Source: Hygrophila difformis
Lineage: Eukaryota; Streptophyta; Magnoliopsida; Lamiales; Acanthaceae
Assembly: GCA_030278955.1 (NCBI GenBank)
Contig: JAOANR010000014.1
Location: 16,184,068-16,248,067 of the forward strand
Direction: 5' to 3'
Length of the DNA stretch: 64,000 bases
The notes under the pieces were generated by a model. That model ran no database searches, was not told the DNA's origin, and saw nothing but the letters and a program-made list of their open reading frames with translations. Both the position numbers and the translations under genes were made by a program. Positions 10,915-22,344 of the stretch are shown one piece after another (positions within the stretch are counted from its first letter, which is position 1; each line of letters starts with the position of its first letter).

Positions 10915-12868
10915 TAGAATCTGTGGTCTTAAGAACATGTAAACTCATATTGTAAGTACCTGTCTGTTAAAGGGAAAGCATTATTGAGAGCATGAGAATT
11001 AGCTGTCTGATAGAATTATCCCAAACAAAGATCTGTGTATAAAAATGGAAGTTTAATACTGCTATATCTAAATCTTGTCCAATTTTCATTCTTTTCTTCC
11101 TGTCCCCTCTGTCTACATTGTGATTCAGCTTCACAGCTAGCACAATGTAAATTTTCCCTGCTTTCATAGATAATGTTTATCGCATGTTTTAGAATAACTT
11201 TACCCGCTTTCTAGGATAGATTTATTCGCTTTGTAGAGTAATTTAAATGCTTTAAATTCTAGTTTAAATTCATGCCAGTAGTTATTAATCACTTTTCAAA
11301 CCCATTGAGCAATACGAATGGAAAATCTAGTAAAACGACGTGGGCCCTGCTTCTATCGCACATCCTCCAGTGAACGATCCGGTCTTACTATAAATTACTG
11401 CAATTTTTGACATCGTGCGCTTTCGGGCCACAGTTTCTTAAACACGAGCAATAAAAACGTGACAACCTATAAATATATCCCTAATCACAACTCCGCCATC
11501 AGAAATTGGTTTCATTAAATAAAATCTAAACCAGGATCATGATTTTTTTCGGAAAATACTCATGTAGTGGAAATCTGTCAAAAGTTTCATGGCAGGGAAT
11601 CTTATGGCAAGAATTGATGAGAAGTATCATGGCACATATGCCGGGGACCCTCAGTGTGACAGGCTGAAGGTCAACCTATCCCGGCTGTACCATGAGATTT
11701 GTCAACAGTTTCATGACAGAGAGGACCACAGCGCCATTCGAAATTAAGGCACCACACTTGAGTAATAAAAAGAATAACAATCTTGATATATCCCTAAACC
11801 CCTTCCCGTGAATCACAACTCTTTTCATTTAGTAAATCTAACCTGGTATAATTTAAGAAAATGCCCGTGTGGGAAATTGTCAAAAGTTTCATGGAATCTG
11901 TGGTATTAAGAACATGTAAACTCATATTGTAAGTACCTGTCTGTTAAAGGGAAAGCATTATTGAGAGCATGAGAATTAGCTGTCTGATAGAATTATCCCA
12001 AACAAAGATCTGTGTATAAAAATGGAAGTTTAATACTGCTATATCTAAATCTTGTCCAATTTTCATTCTTTTCTTCCTGTCCCCTCTGTCTACATTGTGA
12101 TTCAGCTTCACAGCTAGCACAATGTAAATTTTCCCTGCTTTCATAGATAATGTTTATCGCATGTTTTAGAATAACTTTACCCGCTTTCTAGGATAGATTT
12201 ATTCGCTTTGTAGAGTAATTTAAATGCTTTAAATTCTAGTTTAAATTCATGCCAGTAGTTATTAATCACTTTTCAAACCCATTGAGCAATACGAATGGAA
12301 AATCTAGCAAAACGACGTGGGCCCTGCTTCTATCGCACATCCTCCAGTGAACGATCTGGTCTTACTATAAATTACTGCAATTTTTGACACCGTGCGCTTT
12401 CGAGCCACAGTTTCTTAAACACGAGCAATAAAAATGTGACAACCTATAAATATATCCCTAATCAGAACTCCGCCATCATAAATTGGTTTCATTAAATAAA
12501 ATCTAAACCAGGATCATGATTTTTTTCGGAAAATACTCATGTAGTGGAAATCTGTCAAAAGTTTCATGGCAGGGAATCTTATGGCAAGAATTGATGAGAA
12601 GTATCATGGCACATATGCCGGGGACCCTCAGTGTGACAGGCTGAAGGTCAACCTATCCCGGCTGTACCATGAGATTTGTCAACAGTTTCATGACAGAGAG
12701 GACCACAGCGCCATTCGAAATTAAGGCACCACACTTGAGTAATAAAAAGAATAACAATCTTGATATATCCCTAAACCCCTTCCCGTGAATCACAACTCTT
12801 TTCATTTAGTAAATCTAACCTGGTATAATTTAAGAAAATGCTCGTGTGGGAAATTGTCAAAAGTTTCA
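10915..12868 (+). repeat. 977-base tandem duplication at the 3' end of the TE-C LTR
   Basis: The segments 10915-11891 and 11892-12868 repeat in tandem with offset 977, and the copies differ at only a few positions (for example G/A near 11334 and 12307). Both end in GTCAAAAGTTTCA, the LTR terminus, so the LTR end itself was duplicated. Confidence 0.9.
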
Positions 12869-13367
12869 GAGACCGATTCGGATAGCTCTACATTATCTCA
12901 GGATTCGAGACAAATCCAGAAAACGATTCAAAATTATAATAATATGAATTTTACCTGAAAAATAGATAACTTGAACCAACTAACAAAACAAATCTGGAAA
13001 TTATTTCAAGACCTAAATAGAGAAGTCTAACATCTAAAATGTAAGATTTTAGATATTAAGAAAAGACGAAAAGATACTATTGGATTTTCCAAGATTAATC
13101 AAGCAAACATTGGAGATACATTTGGAACAATAGAGGCTTAGGATAAAGCAACAATGATTCCCAAGGAAAAAAAAAAGGCAAGAATAGTTGATAATTGTTC
13201 TTCTGAAGACTATCTAATGAATGTATTAGGCCCTCGCAATGGAGATGTATTTGCTCACGTGACAAACATAAAAACCTGCAGATGAGGCATTTGACCAATG
13301 GGGAAGGGGCTTGAGGAGAGATGTGTAACTAATTTGCTACCTTGGGCACGGGTTTTAATGATAAGTA
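12869..13367 (+). pseudogene. Interrupted ORF of unknown origin in the spacer
   Basis: From 12869 one forward frame stays mostly open for about 140 codons with four in-frame stops. It is lysine-, asparagine- and glutamine-rich and looks coiled-coil forming. The composition is unlike the LTR sequence on its left. It could be a decayed retroelement or endogenous pararetrovirus ORF, but I do not recognise a domain and make no assignment. It is the DNA that flanks the right end of TE-C and the left end of the outer hAT element. Confidence 0.3.
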
Positions 13368-14410
13368 TAGGGGTGAGATTAGGTCAGGCTACCCGACAGG
13401 CGCTACGGCCTAGCCTACGTACCGAAGGTCAGGCCAGGCCAGGCTTTTTTTATAAACAGGCTAAGCTCAGGCTTAGGGGTGTTAACGAGCCGAACTGAGA
13501 CATGTCGGAAAATAAATATATATATGTACTAAAATAAATATAATTACTAATAAATAAATACTTCTTTCATTTCACACTCCTTAAAAGGAGATGCATTAAT
13601 TGTATAGGGTAGACATGTCGGAAAAATAGTTATAGACTCTAAATTTATTTTATTTATTTTAAAGTCTAAACAAATATATTATTAGTACAATACATTTCAA
13701 AAGACATGTATTGTATGAGATTTGTATTATAAGTTAATAAAACACGAGCCTGTTCGCGAGTTTTTCGAGCCGAACTCAAAGGTGTTCGGCTTGGTTTGTA
13801 AATTATTCGAGTCGAACTCGAACTCGAGTCGAGCCTATTCGAGTCGAATTTTGACCGAACTTTGACCGAACCGAGCTGGAACTGTTCGCGAACTACCCTG
13901 GCTCATTAACACCCCTACTCAGGCTATTTGAAAAGCCTATTTAGCTAAATAGGCCTAGGTCAGGCTTTGTAAAAAGCCTATTAGGCCTACCAAGCTGGCC
14001 TATCTATCATTATTATTAGTTTGTTATGTTTACTACATGGGAATATCGAGTATTATTATTATTATTCTATGTAGAAATAATTATTAATTTGATATTATAT
14101 TGATTTTTAAAATATTTATAAATTTTTTCTCGTATATAAATAGTTGTAGATAACGACTTGCCTAAGTGCACAAATTCATGTTTTCAAACCTTACATCCGA
14201 ACATATATAAAAGTATTTTAACTTAATTTTGAAATAGGCTTAATCAGGCTTATTTTAAAAGAATTAAAAACTAGCTTTTTTAAATAAAGAGGCCACACTT
14301 AAGCCTATAAGATAGGCCTATCAAAGGTAATAGACCAGGCTTAAAAATTCGACGCAGGCCTAGGCCGTTCAAGTCTAAGCCTAGCCCGGGCTAGCCTATT
14401 TCCACCCCTA
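13368..14410. mobile_element. hAT-type non-autonomous element (outer), with a nested hAT MITE
   Basis: The ends are inverted repeats beginning TAGGGGTG at 13368 and ending CACCCCTA at 14410. They are flanked by near-identical 8-base TSDs: GATAAGTA at 13360-13367 and GCTAAGTA at 14411-14418. Eight-base TSDs and TAGGGGTG termini are typical of hAT elements. The interior is full of AGGCCTA/AGGTCAGGC inverted motifs and has no transposase ORF. Without the inner element (and its duplicated 8 bases) it would be about 590 bases. Confidence 0.85.
13474..13917. mobile_element. hAT MITE (inner), 444 bases
   Basis: The terminal inverted repeats are TAGGGGTGTTAACGAGCC on the left and its complement with one mismatch on the right. 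A perfect 8-base TSD, CTCAGGCT, lies at 13466-13473 and 13918-13925. It inserted into the outer hAT element. The interior repeats GAGCCGAAC and TTCGAGTCGAACTCG motifs and encodes nothing. Confidence 0.93.
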
Positions 14411-14755
14411 GCTAAGTACGTATACATTTTTTTTGAAAAAAGTTGTAACTTTTATTTTTTATTTTTATTTTTTAATAACCTTTTTATTTTAAAAACTCAA
14501 ATGCATCATATTTTAATTACCTTTTTAACTCTATATGTCTAAAATGTCAACATATTTGTCCAACATGTTAACCTATATGTCCAAAACGTTAATCTATGCT
14601 AACTTATGTGTGCCCTTGAATTTGTATTTTCATGTTTTATGTAATAGAAATATTTAAAAATATTTTTTGGAGTTATTTATTCAAAATATTTAAAATGTTA
14701 AATAATTAAAATAATTGAATATTTATCTAAAAATTAAATTATTTTTTATAGTTGG
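14411..14755. other. AT-rich spacer, no gene seen
   Basis: This is AT-rich DNA with short repeated phrases (TCAACATATTTGTC, TTAACCTATATGTCC) between the hAT element and the TE-D LTR. I see no ORF, RNA gene or element terminus in it. Confidence 0.6.
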
Positions 14756-15057
14756 TGATAATGGTCAAAATTGTCCATTATTTCCAATTTATTTCCGTGT
14801 CTAAGATGGACATTTTGATCGTATTCCCATCTTATTTCAATAAGAAAGCAGTTGAACTTCACAGATTAATGCGAGTTTGTAAAAATAATGAGCTGGTGAA
14901 GAAAAACACAAAAGTATGCAATTTTAATTGTATTTGTGTTAGAAAAATCCAAAAACATGAAAAAAGGAAAAATAAAAGAAAAAGGAAAAGAAAAGTTGGG
15001 AAAAAAATAAAAAATCCCACAAAACTGGAAATTTGGTTAAGTATTGAAGGATGATGT

Positions 15058-15615
15058 GGTCTATAATATGGATGCGGTTTAAGACCGCATACATAGAAAA
15101 GACCGCATCCCCGAAGAAGAAGCCAAAATTTGGTTAAGTGTTGGAAGCAGATGCGGTCAATGCAATGCGGTCTGTCCGATGCGGTTTAAACCGCATCGCT
15201 TTGATAGACCGCATCGCATCTAAAAGACCGCATCCCAGAAAGAAGCTCAGAAATCAACTAAGTGTTGGAAGAGATGCAGCATTGCCTAATGAGGTCTACT
15301 CGATGCGGTCTAGACCGCATCAAGCCAAAAAGACCGCATCGATTGAAGAAGCAAGGAACCAAGCTCAGGAGGAAAAGAAGCAGAAATTGGCTGTGTTGAA
15401 AATTGATGCGGTCTACTCAATGCGGTTTAAACCGCATCGATCCAGTTAGACCGCATCCCAGCCAAAGACCAAGGAAGAGAAGACTGAATGAGATGCGGTA
15501 AATCCAATGCGGTCAATCCAATGCGGCCAAACCAATGCGGTTTAGACCGTATCGACCTCATAGACTGCATCAACCTCATAGACCATATCGAATTCAAATA
15601 ACCGCATCTCAGAAG
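15058..15615. repeat. Palindrome array in the TE-D LTR (GATGCGGT arms)
   Basis: There are several dyads with arms GATGCGGT and ACCGCATC. The centre is TTTAAA (15179-15198 and 15419-15439) or TCTAGA (15302-15321), and both are self-complementary. Single arms GACCGCATC are interspersed. Towards 15540 the units decay. Confidence 0.88.
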
Positions 15616-15698
15616 GACAGATCTGGATAAGACTGTGCAACACGTGATAAATGCATGCTCCTGTTTACCTAATGGGCCTAGAGTTTTGTGAGAAAGAG

Positions 15699-15706
15699 TA
15701 TAAAAG
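15699..15706 (+). promoter_or_regulatory. Putative TATA box of the TE-D LTR
   Basis: TATAAAAG lies directly downstream of the palindrome array, followed by a leader with AGAGAGAG-type sequence. Its placement matches the TATA boxes in TE-C, TE-E and TE-G. Confidence 0.65.
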
Positions 15707-16626
15707 GTATCTCTTCCACCACTTCAGGCGAACTTTATCCATTCAGACAAAAAGGAAGTACAAAAAGAGAGAGCATCTTCAGTTCTCACCCACTAAGGGT
15801 TAGGTAGGTAGTGTAGTTTAGATTTATATTTTTCTTGTATTTTAGTTCAGTTTTAGCTTATCTTAACCATAGATTAGTTGTAAAATTCTTGTTCTTACCT
15901 TTTCAGAATAGCCATTACCATACATTTTAAAGCTTTTTAGTTAGAACAAACTCAACCTTCAAATAATGGGTGGTTTTGGGTTATTTATCATGCTTTCAAG
16001 TGTTTTAATACAATGAAAAATTCTAGAAATGAGTTTTTGACTGATGTATTTAGACACTATTTAATGCTTTCCTAGTAATAAATGTGTAGAATGTTTGTTT
16101 TAAAATGGAAGTTTGATTATTGTTTCATCTGAATCTTGTCCAATCTTCATTATTTTTTCTTCATGTCCCTTCTGTCACATTTTAATTATGTTTTTAGATA
16201 GTGTAACTGATTTTACATGTTTTCTTAGAATAAGTTTAATTGCTTTCTAGAATAATTTTGATGTGCTTTGTAGATTAACTTTATTGCTTTCATAATCTAG
16301 TTTAAATTATGTCAAGTAGTTGTAAAACCAAACTCAAACTTGAATCGGGTAACCAAGTGGAAAATCTTATGAAACGGTGTGAAACCTGCTTCTATCGCAC
16401 ATCCTCCAGTGAACGATCCGGTTTACTATAAATTACTGCAATTTTTGACACCGTGCACTTTCGGCCCACAGTTTGCTACACGAGTATATAAAAACGTGAC
16501 AACCTATAAACATATCCCTAATCCCAACTCCATCTTCATAAATTGGTTTCATTAAATAAAATTAAATCGGGATTATTTTCTTTCAAAAAAAAAAACTCGT
16601 ATAGTGGGAAATTGTCAAAAGTTTCA

Positions 16627-16644
16627 TGGCGTCGTTGTCGGAGA
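16627..16644 (+). other. Degenerate PBS of TE-D (Athila/Tat type)
   Basis: TGGCGTCGTTGTCGGAGA differs from the intact PBS of TE-G (TGGCGCCGTTGCCGGGG at 53017-53033 on the minus strand) mainly by C-to-T changes and one G-to-A. This pattern fits cytosine deamination in a silenced element. Confidence 0.8.
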
Positions 16645-17440
16645 ATTACGTTAATAAATGTTTTTTGTTCGTTTGTCTGTTGCCTTGCAAGTTGAGCTGA
16701 AAAGTGTATATTTATATCAATAGGGAAATATGTGAAAACAAACAAAGTGCTGCCAATTTTTCCCTGACATGGTTTTCCCTAATGCTTTGTGTGTGGCATT
16801 TATGTGTAGAAAATGACAGAGTTGGTAGGATAGAGTATTTTGTAAGTGTTTTACTTGCACATTTTGGGATATGTGGGGAATCAACAAGTGAAGTAAACTT
16901 TTTGCTCACTTGGGATTACCCATTCCCAAGCAAAAAAATCAAATGGGGACCACTCACTCCCCAATTTTATTAAATAAATAAGTCAACACTCTTTATAAAA
17001 ATAAAAATAGTGTGTGGTGTTTATTTTCTTCTCTTCTTAGTCCATTGCATCATGCTCTATTATTATATGTGTCAACTATCTTGTGCACTCACTCATCATT
17101 CATGAGCATCAACATTCCATACCACATTCACATTTTCACAATCACTTTGGGAATGATTAAAAATAATAAATCCCTTTTGTAGGCTCAATAGCCTATAAAA
17201 ATTCTATCTCTTGGTCTCTTGACCACTTGAAAAATCGTTAGACTATTTTTTTAGTCTAATAAAAATTTGTAAGGGTCCAAGACCTTTATTTCTCTTCTCT
17301 TTTGTAATTATTGGTTACTACAATAATGTTAGATTTAAGAATCTAGCTTCATATCATATTATATTGTATCTTCATAAAGTCAAGTAAAACCAATTAACTC
17401 ACATTAGAGCAAAGCTCAAAATGCGAGGATGTTGATTTTC
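16645..17440 (+). mobile_element. TE-D leader/spacer, homologous to the spacer flanking the F-box gene in TE-G
   Basis: Several blocks match the reverse complement of about 44475-45070 in TE-G: GTCATTTATGTGTA-like sequence near 16795, TTTGTAGGCTCAATAGCCT at 17177-17195, and GGTCCAAGACC near 17275. The likeness continues up to the place where the F-box ORF starts in TE-G. Here it is followed by AATGCGAGGATGTTGAT, a PPT-like sequence. No coding potential is evident. Confidence 0.6.
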
Positions 17441-17520
17441 AACTTGAATATTATTTTATTAAAAAGTGCTAAAAATATTCCTGTCTTATCTTCTTCAGGG
17501 ATAAACAGATTATAGATTCC

Positions 17521-18258
17521 ATGATGTGCCTACCGAAAACAACTCCAGACCTTGCCTTTTTGGAAATAGAGGAAATGAAAAAGGAAATAGGCGAGTTCAG
17601 ATGGGCCCTGGGAGGAGAATTTGAATTAGTAATGGACCACCAGATTGACTTCAGATTTGAAATGAATGAGCATTGGTGGAGAGATATCCCAGAGGAGGAG
17701 AGAAATCATAAAGCCCTGGGGCTAGAGAGGGACTTCTGCAAGCATTTATGAAACTTTTGGGATCAAGACTTCAATTATGCAAGGAATGATCAGAAGTTCC
17801 CTCCACACGTACATTACGAGAGAATGGTCCGGAGAATGAAAGAGATTAAATGCCGACGGATCCGAATGCTCGAACAAGCACTGGGAGACAATCAAATGGC
17901 AGCGTTCGAGCCGATTCTGATACCGCCAGGGAAAACACTAGGAGGCAATATGTCAGACATGTCCCTCTAGTACAAAAAGTAGCATCGACTGGAGTATTCT
18001 CCATGGCGGATGCTTTTCCATTCATGTTCAAGAAAGAATTGTATGACAATGGAACCGTCTGCGGACCTCAAGAGCAGCAAAGGCTCACAGAGCAAGCCAA
18101 ACTACGCCATACATAGATGGCATTCAATTTGTGGGCTGCTGCCAATTCTAGACTTCGGGATGAAGAACAACTCTCCCATTCTGGACATGCTCATCGAACG
18201 TACAAAAGCAACGAGGAAACTTTGGGATGATTATACCAAAGCATGGATTGCTGAATGA
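17521..18258 (+). pseudogene. Broken ORF of unknown function, part 1 (TE-D internal)
   Basis: Open segments in changing frames (17521-17751, then about 17760-17970 and 17850-18116) look like decayed coding DNA. The first starts at an ATG and has an acidic, tryptophan-containing stretch of 76 residues ending in a stop. Later segments contain a MADAFPFMFKKELYDNG-like run. I do not recognise a family. Part 2 continues at 23977 beyond the inserted solo LTR. It could be the gag-like or lineage-specific ORF of a non-autonomous Athila-type element. Confidence 0.4.
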
Positions 18259-20904
18259 AGGGGTAGAGATACTGAAACTTTTGACAAATTTCCCACACGA
18301 GTATTTTTAAGAAAATAAGATAATCCCAATTTTTGATTTTTATTTAATGAAAATCGATTTATGAAGGCGGAATTGGGATTAGGGATATATTTATAGGTTG
18401 TCACGTTTTTATTTACTCGTGTTAAGAAACTGTGCCCCCGAAAGCGCACGGAGTCAAAAATTGCAGTATTTCTAGTAGTACTGGATCGTTCATTGGAGGA
18501 TGTGCGATAGAAGCAGAGCCCACGTCGTTTACTAAGATTTTCCAAGTTTGGAATTGGAATTTGAATTGGATTGGGAATAATGAGAATTGTTTGGGAAGAG
18601 GGTTTGGGAGTGCCCATTGTGCTCTTTTGAATATATATATAGTTTTTGTGGTAACATCTTCATTCGATTCAAGTTTGTGTTTGATTATAATCTACTTGAC
18701 ATAATTTAATTCTAAGCTATGAAAGCAATAGAATAAAGCAGATAAAATTATTCTAGAAAGCGAATTAAATTTAATCTAAGAAAGCAATAAAATTATTCTA
18801 AGAAAGCGGTTAAAATTATTCTAAGAAAGCAAATTTAAAATGAAACAGAAGGGACAGGAAGAAAATAATAAAAATTGGACAAGATTCAAATGAGACGGAA
18901 TTAAACTTCCATTTTAATACACAGATCTTTGTTTGGGATAATCCATCAGTTAGCTAACTCTCATGTTTTCTATACTGTGTTCCCTTTAACAGACAGGTAC
19001 TTACAGTAAGAATTTACATGCTCTTAAGAAAACAAATTCTAAGATACCACAGATGCATAACTACCCTTGCAATGCATTGCTGAGGTATATTATTTATCTA
19101 TGGTGGACAAGCAACACCTGACACATCATTAGTTGAAGTGCCAAGTACTCCTATCATTCCCCTATGTCACACTAAAAGATTTAAATCAAGCCCTGAACTA
19201 TCCCTTAACTCTCAGTCCTAGTAGCAGTTAGAAGATCTAGTGATGCATCCGAGTGACCTCTACGAAAGCGATTAAAAAAAAGCATTAAAGAAAGCATTTA
19301 AAATCCTATCACTCGGAAGTTTCAAAAGCTTCGTACTGGTAGTAAAAGAAAGCCCCCAGTCAGGATGACCGAATGTGGATCAAGAATTCCCGGATCTCGG
19401 TGAACCGCTCGCAGTGTTCACTTCCTTCCGGGTGGTTATGAGATACAAACTAATGAAACGAACTAATAGATTAGTTCGTTCCGGATGCACTCACTCAGGA
19501 CTCAAAATTAGGCTTTGGCAGAAGAGGATAGTAGTTGAAAGGAACTCAACCCTATCTTAGAAAATAACCAAGGCCTACGCATTGTTCCTCTAGAATTACC
19601 TATCACACTGTATTTGAATCCAAGTGGATCCCATCTCGGTGTGACAGTTAAGACTAAATTCCCAACACATAACAATTTCGGAAGGTAATGAATCTTTGAA
19701 AATAATTTCCTAAATAGGTACTAGACTCTCAATAAGAACACAGACCCTTTCAGTCTAGGTGAGACCTAATCGCTGACTCTGCTTCTAATTTCCCAAAATC
19801 AACCCCAAGTCGAATGTGAATTAGTCATAACTGTGGAATTTATCCCTTACTCAGATCCGGATTTTATAAATGAATTTTTGTTGGAAATTTATTCTGAGAC
19901 ATCTGATTAAAAATCAAGACTTCTATGTCCAAGGGAAGGATTCCAAAATAATTTGATCACAATAGTTACATAATATTATCATGCATAATTTTATGTGAGA
20001 AGTGTAAAATTAAATTAACCCAAAATATAAAGTGGGTTTAGACAGAATGTGAGACACATAGATGAATTAGCCGGAGATGAGAAGAATTTATTTGGCTAAA
20101 AAGATGACAAAAATAATCAGGATAATCCGGACTGCAAACATCTGCTATCCAGGTCCTGACTATTCCAGGTGGGATGATTTTAGACAGCAGAAGACCTTAA
20201 ATGACAGTGATCGCTATCATCAAGATTCCTACTATCTGTGAAATTAGAGAAAAACCTACATATTTTCTCACTATATTACCAGTCAAACAGTGTTGATCGA
20301 CACAGTCTGATAATATTACAGTTTGAAATTCGGGTTTGAAAATAAAATAAGAAAATAAAACTGTATTCAGACAGGGACTGGCCGAGTGGCTACTTCATTT
20401 CCCGGTAAGAGGACCGTTCGCCTGACCTCGTCAGTCACTATCCAAACCATGCAAAATAACAAATAGTAATTGATACACAGACTACGGGCTACTTCATTTC
20501 CCGGTAAAGGGACCGTTCGCCAACATTATTCTATGATATTTCTCACTATTCGTTTCACACAACACAGGTAAAGACAAAATAAATAAAAGAAAATGTTTTT
20601 AGGTCATCTTGTATGAGAGACATTGGTTTCTCATGCAAGGGTATGGAAATTGATCCATAATTACTCTTTATGTCTAAATAATCACTCATTCTATAATTAA
20701 TTAATTACAATCCGGATTATATACTTAGATCATTAGAGTTTAATTTTGTAGAGAAATTTTTTAATGGAATTGAATAAATTTCTTTATATCAAATTAATCA
20801 TGGGTTGAGATCATTGGATTTCAACCTCAAAATATTAATATAAAGGTTCAATTAATTAATGGAATGCGATGGAGAATAAAAATTTTGCAAGAGAGTGCCA
20901 TGCA

Positions 20905-21600
20905 TGTCGTGAAACAGAAATTGCGTCGTGAACCGTGGGTTCACGACGGGAGGATCACGACATGAGGGGTGGGGAATAAGAGAAATTGAATTTTTTAGAA
21001 ATTTAGGGTTTCCATGTCGCTAGACAAAAATTGTGTCGCGAGACGTGGTCTCGCGACACGGGTCTGGCGACATGGGGGTTGGAAGTCAGAATTTTTTGGT
21101 AATTAAAAGAGATGAGGACCCAGTCGTGGGACTATAAATTGTGTCGCGAACCTAGGCTCGCGACATGGGTCTCGCGACTGGGATTTTTAAAATTTTGTTG
21201 CAAGACTTGGCTCCGTGTCACTAGACAGGGAATGTGTCGTGACACGTGGTCTCGCGACAGGAGTCTGGCGACACGAGGCTTCTCTGGAATTTTTCAAAGT
21301 ATTTGATCCCCAGTCGCGAGTCTCGAAAGTGTGTCACGAGACTTGGTCTCGCGACAAGTGGGTCTGGCGAATGGGTTTTGAAAATTTTTTTTGTGTTTGG
21401 TCCCATGTCGCTAGACTGAAAAGTGTGTCGCGAGACGTGGTCTCGCGACAGGAATGTCTAGCGACTGGGTTGTATAAAATTTTATAAAAATTTTGGCAGC
21501 ATAACGCCTTAAATTGCATTGCATAAAAGTGCGTTGTGATCCGTGGGATCACAACGGGAATATTACGTTGCAACCCGTGGGGTTACAACGTGATGCAATA
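20905..21600. repeat. Palindrome array downstream of the TATA box, TE-E LTR
   Basis: Dyads with loop GTG have different arms: GTCGTGAACC (near 20925), GTCGCGAGAC (near 21040 and 21430) and GTTGTGATCC (near 21535). Another begins CGTTGCAACCC (near 21563) with one mismatch. Each arm is matched by its own complement on the other side of the loop. On the element strand the loop reads CAC, as in TE-C. Confidence 0.9.
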
Positions 21601-22299
21601 CAATATAGGAAAAGAGATTTTTAATATGCACAAACACTTAAATATCATCCCTCTCTAGATCTAATGTATTAAAAATAAAAAGTAAAACTAAAAATAAAAA
21701 CACTACCTAAAAACTAAAGAAAGAAAAAAAAATAAGAACAGCATAAATAAAAATAAAAAAATTGACAAAGACGTATAGTGGCAAAAAAATAAATAAGGGC
21801 AAATTACACTAACAAACTAAAATTAAACTAAAACCTACACTAAATCTATCAAGAGATAAGTATCAAGTGTTTATACATTTATTAAATCTAAATAAAGCAT
21901 TAAACCTAACTAAAAATAATAAAAATGGTCAAGTGACCAAAATGCAAAAAAATAAGCAAGTAATACTATAATGGAAGTGATCCATAATAAATTTGTGGAA
22001 CATTTTCTTGATAATTTCACAAAACCCAAAACATGGTTCAAAATACACTTATTAATTAAGTGTTTGAAACCCACAAACCTAAAACTGTAAACAAAAATAA
22101 AAATATAAAAACTGGCTACACAACTAGAAACCCATTTATTATCTAAATCTAAGAGACTAAAATCGAAAAACTGGCTACACAACTATAATAAACCTATCTA
22201 TTCTAAATTGCTTGGGAGCACAGTGGTGCCCCAAAAACAAGACCAAACTAATCTGAAAAAAATGGATGTGTAGCTACTGTTCAAAGGGGTGGGAGGATA

Positions 22300-22307
22300 T
22301 ATTTATA
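22300..22307 (-). promoter_or_regulatory. Putative TATA box of the TE-E LTR
   Basis: The minus strand reads TATAAATA between the two palindrome blocks, matching the arrangement in the TE-C LTR. Confidence 0.6.
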
Positions 22308-22344
22308 GAGGAGTAGGAAAACCCTAGGCCCATTTAAGGCCCAC

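Larger units (their letters stand above)
7174..12868 (+). mobile_element. TE-C 3' LTR (Athila-type), 5.7 kb
   Basis: The LTR starts TGATAATGGCC right after the PPT and ends AAAAGTTTCA at 12868, matching the termini of the TE-G, TE-D and TE-E LTRs. It contains palindrome blocks (7485-7740 and 8471-8990) around a TATA box (7807-7814). It also has a 977-base tandem duplication at its 3' end and fossil LTR/PBS junction sequences. The small ORFs around 7343-7857 and 8330-9084 run through the palindrome arrays and are not genes. The rest is AT-rich LTR sequence with no domain that I recognise. Confidence 0.85.
14756..16626 (+). mobile_element. TE-D 5' LTR (Athila-type), 1.9 kb
   Basis: The LTR starts TGATAATGGTCAAAATTG and ends AAAAGTTTCA, followed at once by a degenerate Athila-type PBS. 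It carries a GATGCGGT palindrome array (15058-15615) just upstream of a TATA box (15699-15706). Its last 500 bases match the truncated 3' LTR at 25852-26356. The ORFs at 14752-15054 and 15138-15449 run through LTR and palindromes and are not genes. Confidence 0.85.

Noticed and set aside
14752..15449. ORFs of 100 and 103 codons with Lys-rich and Arg-rich sequence
   Set aside because: They translate the LTR start and the GATGCGGT palindromes; equivalent ORFs are not conserved in the other Athila-type LTRs.
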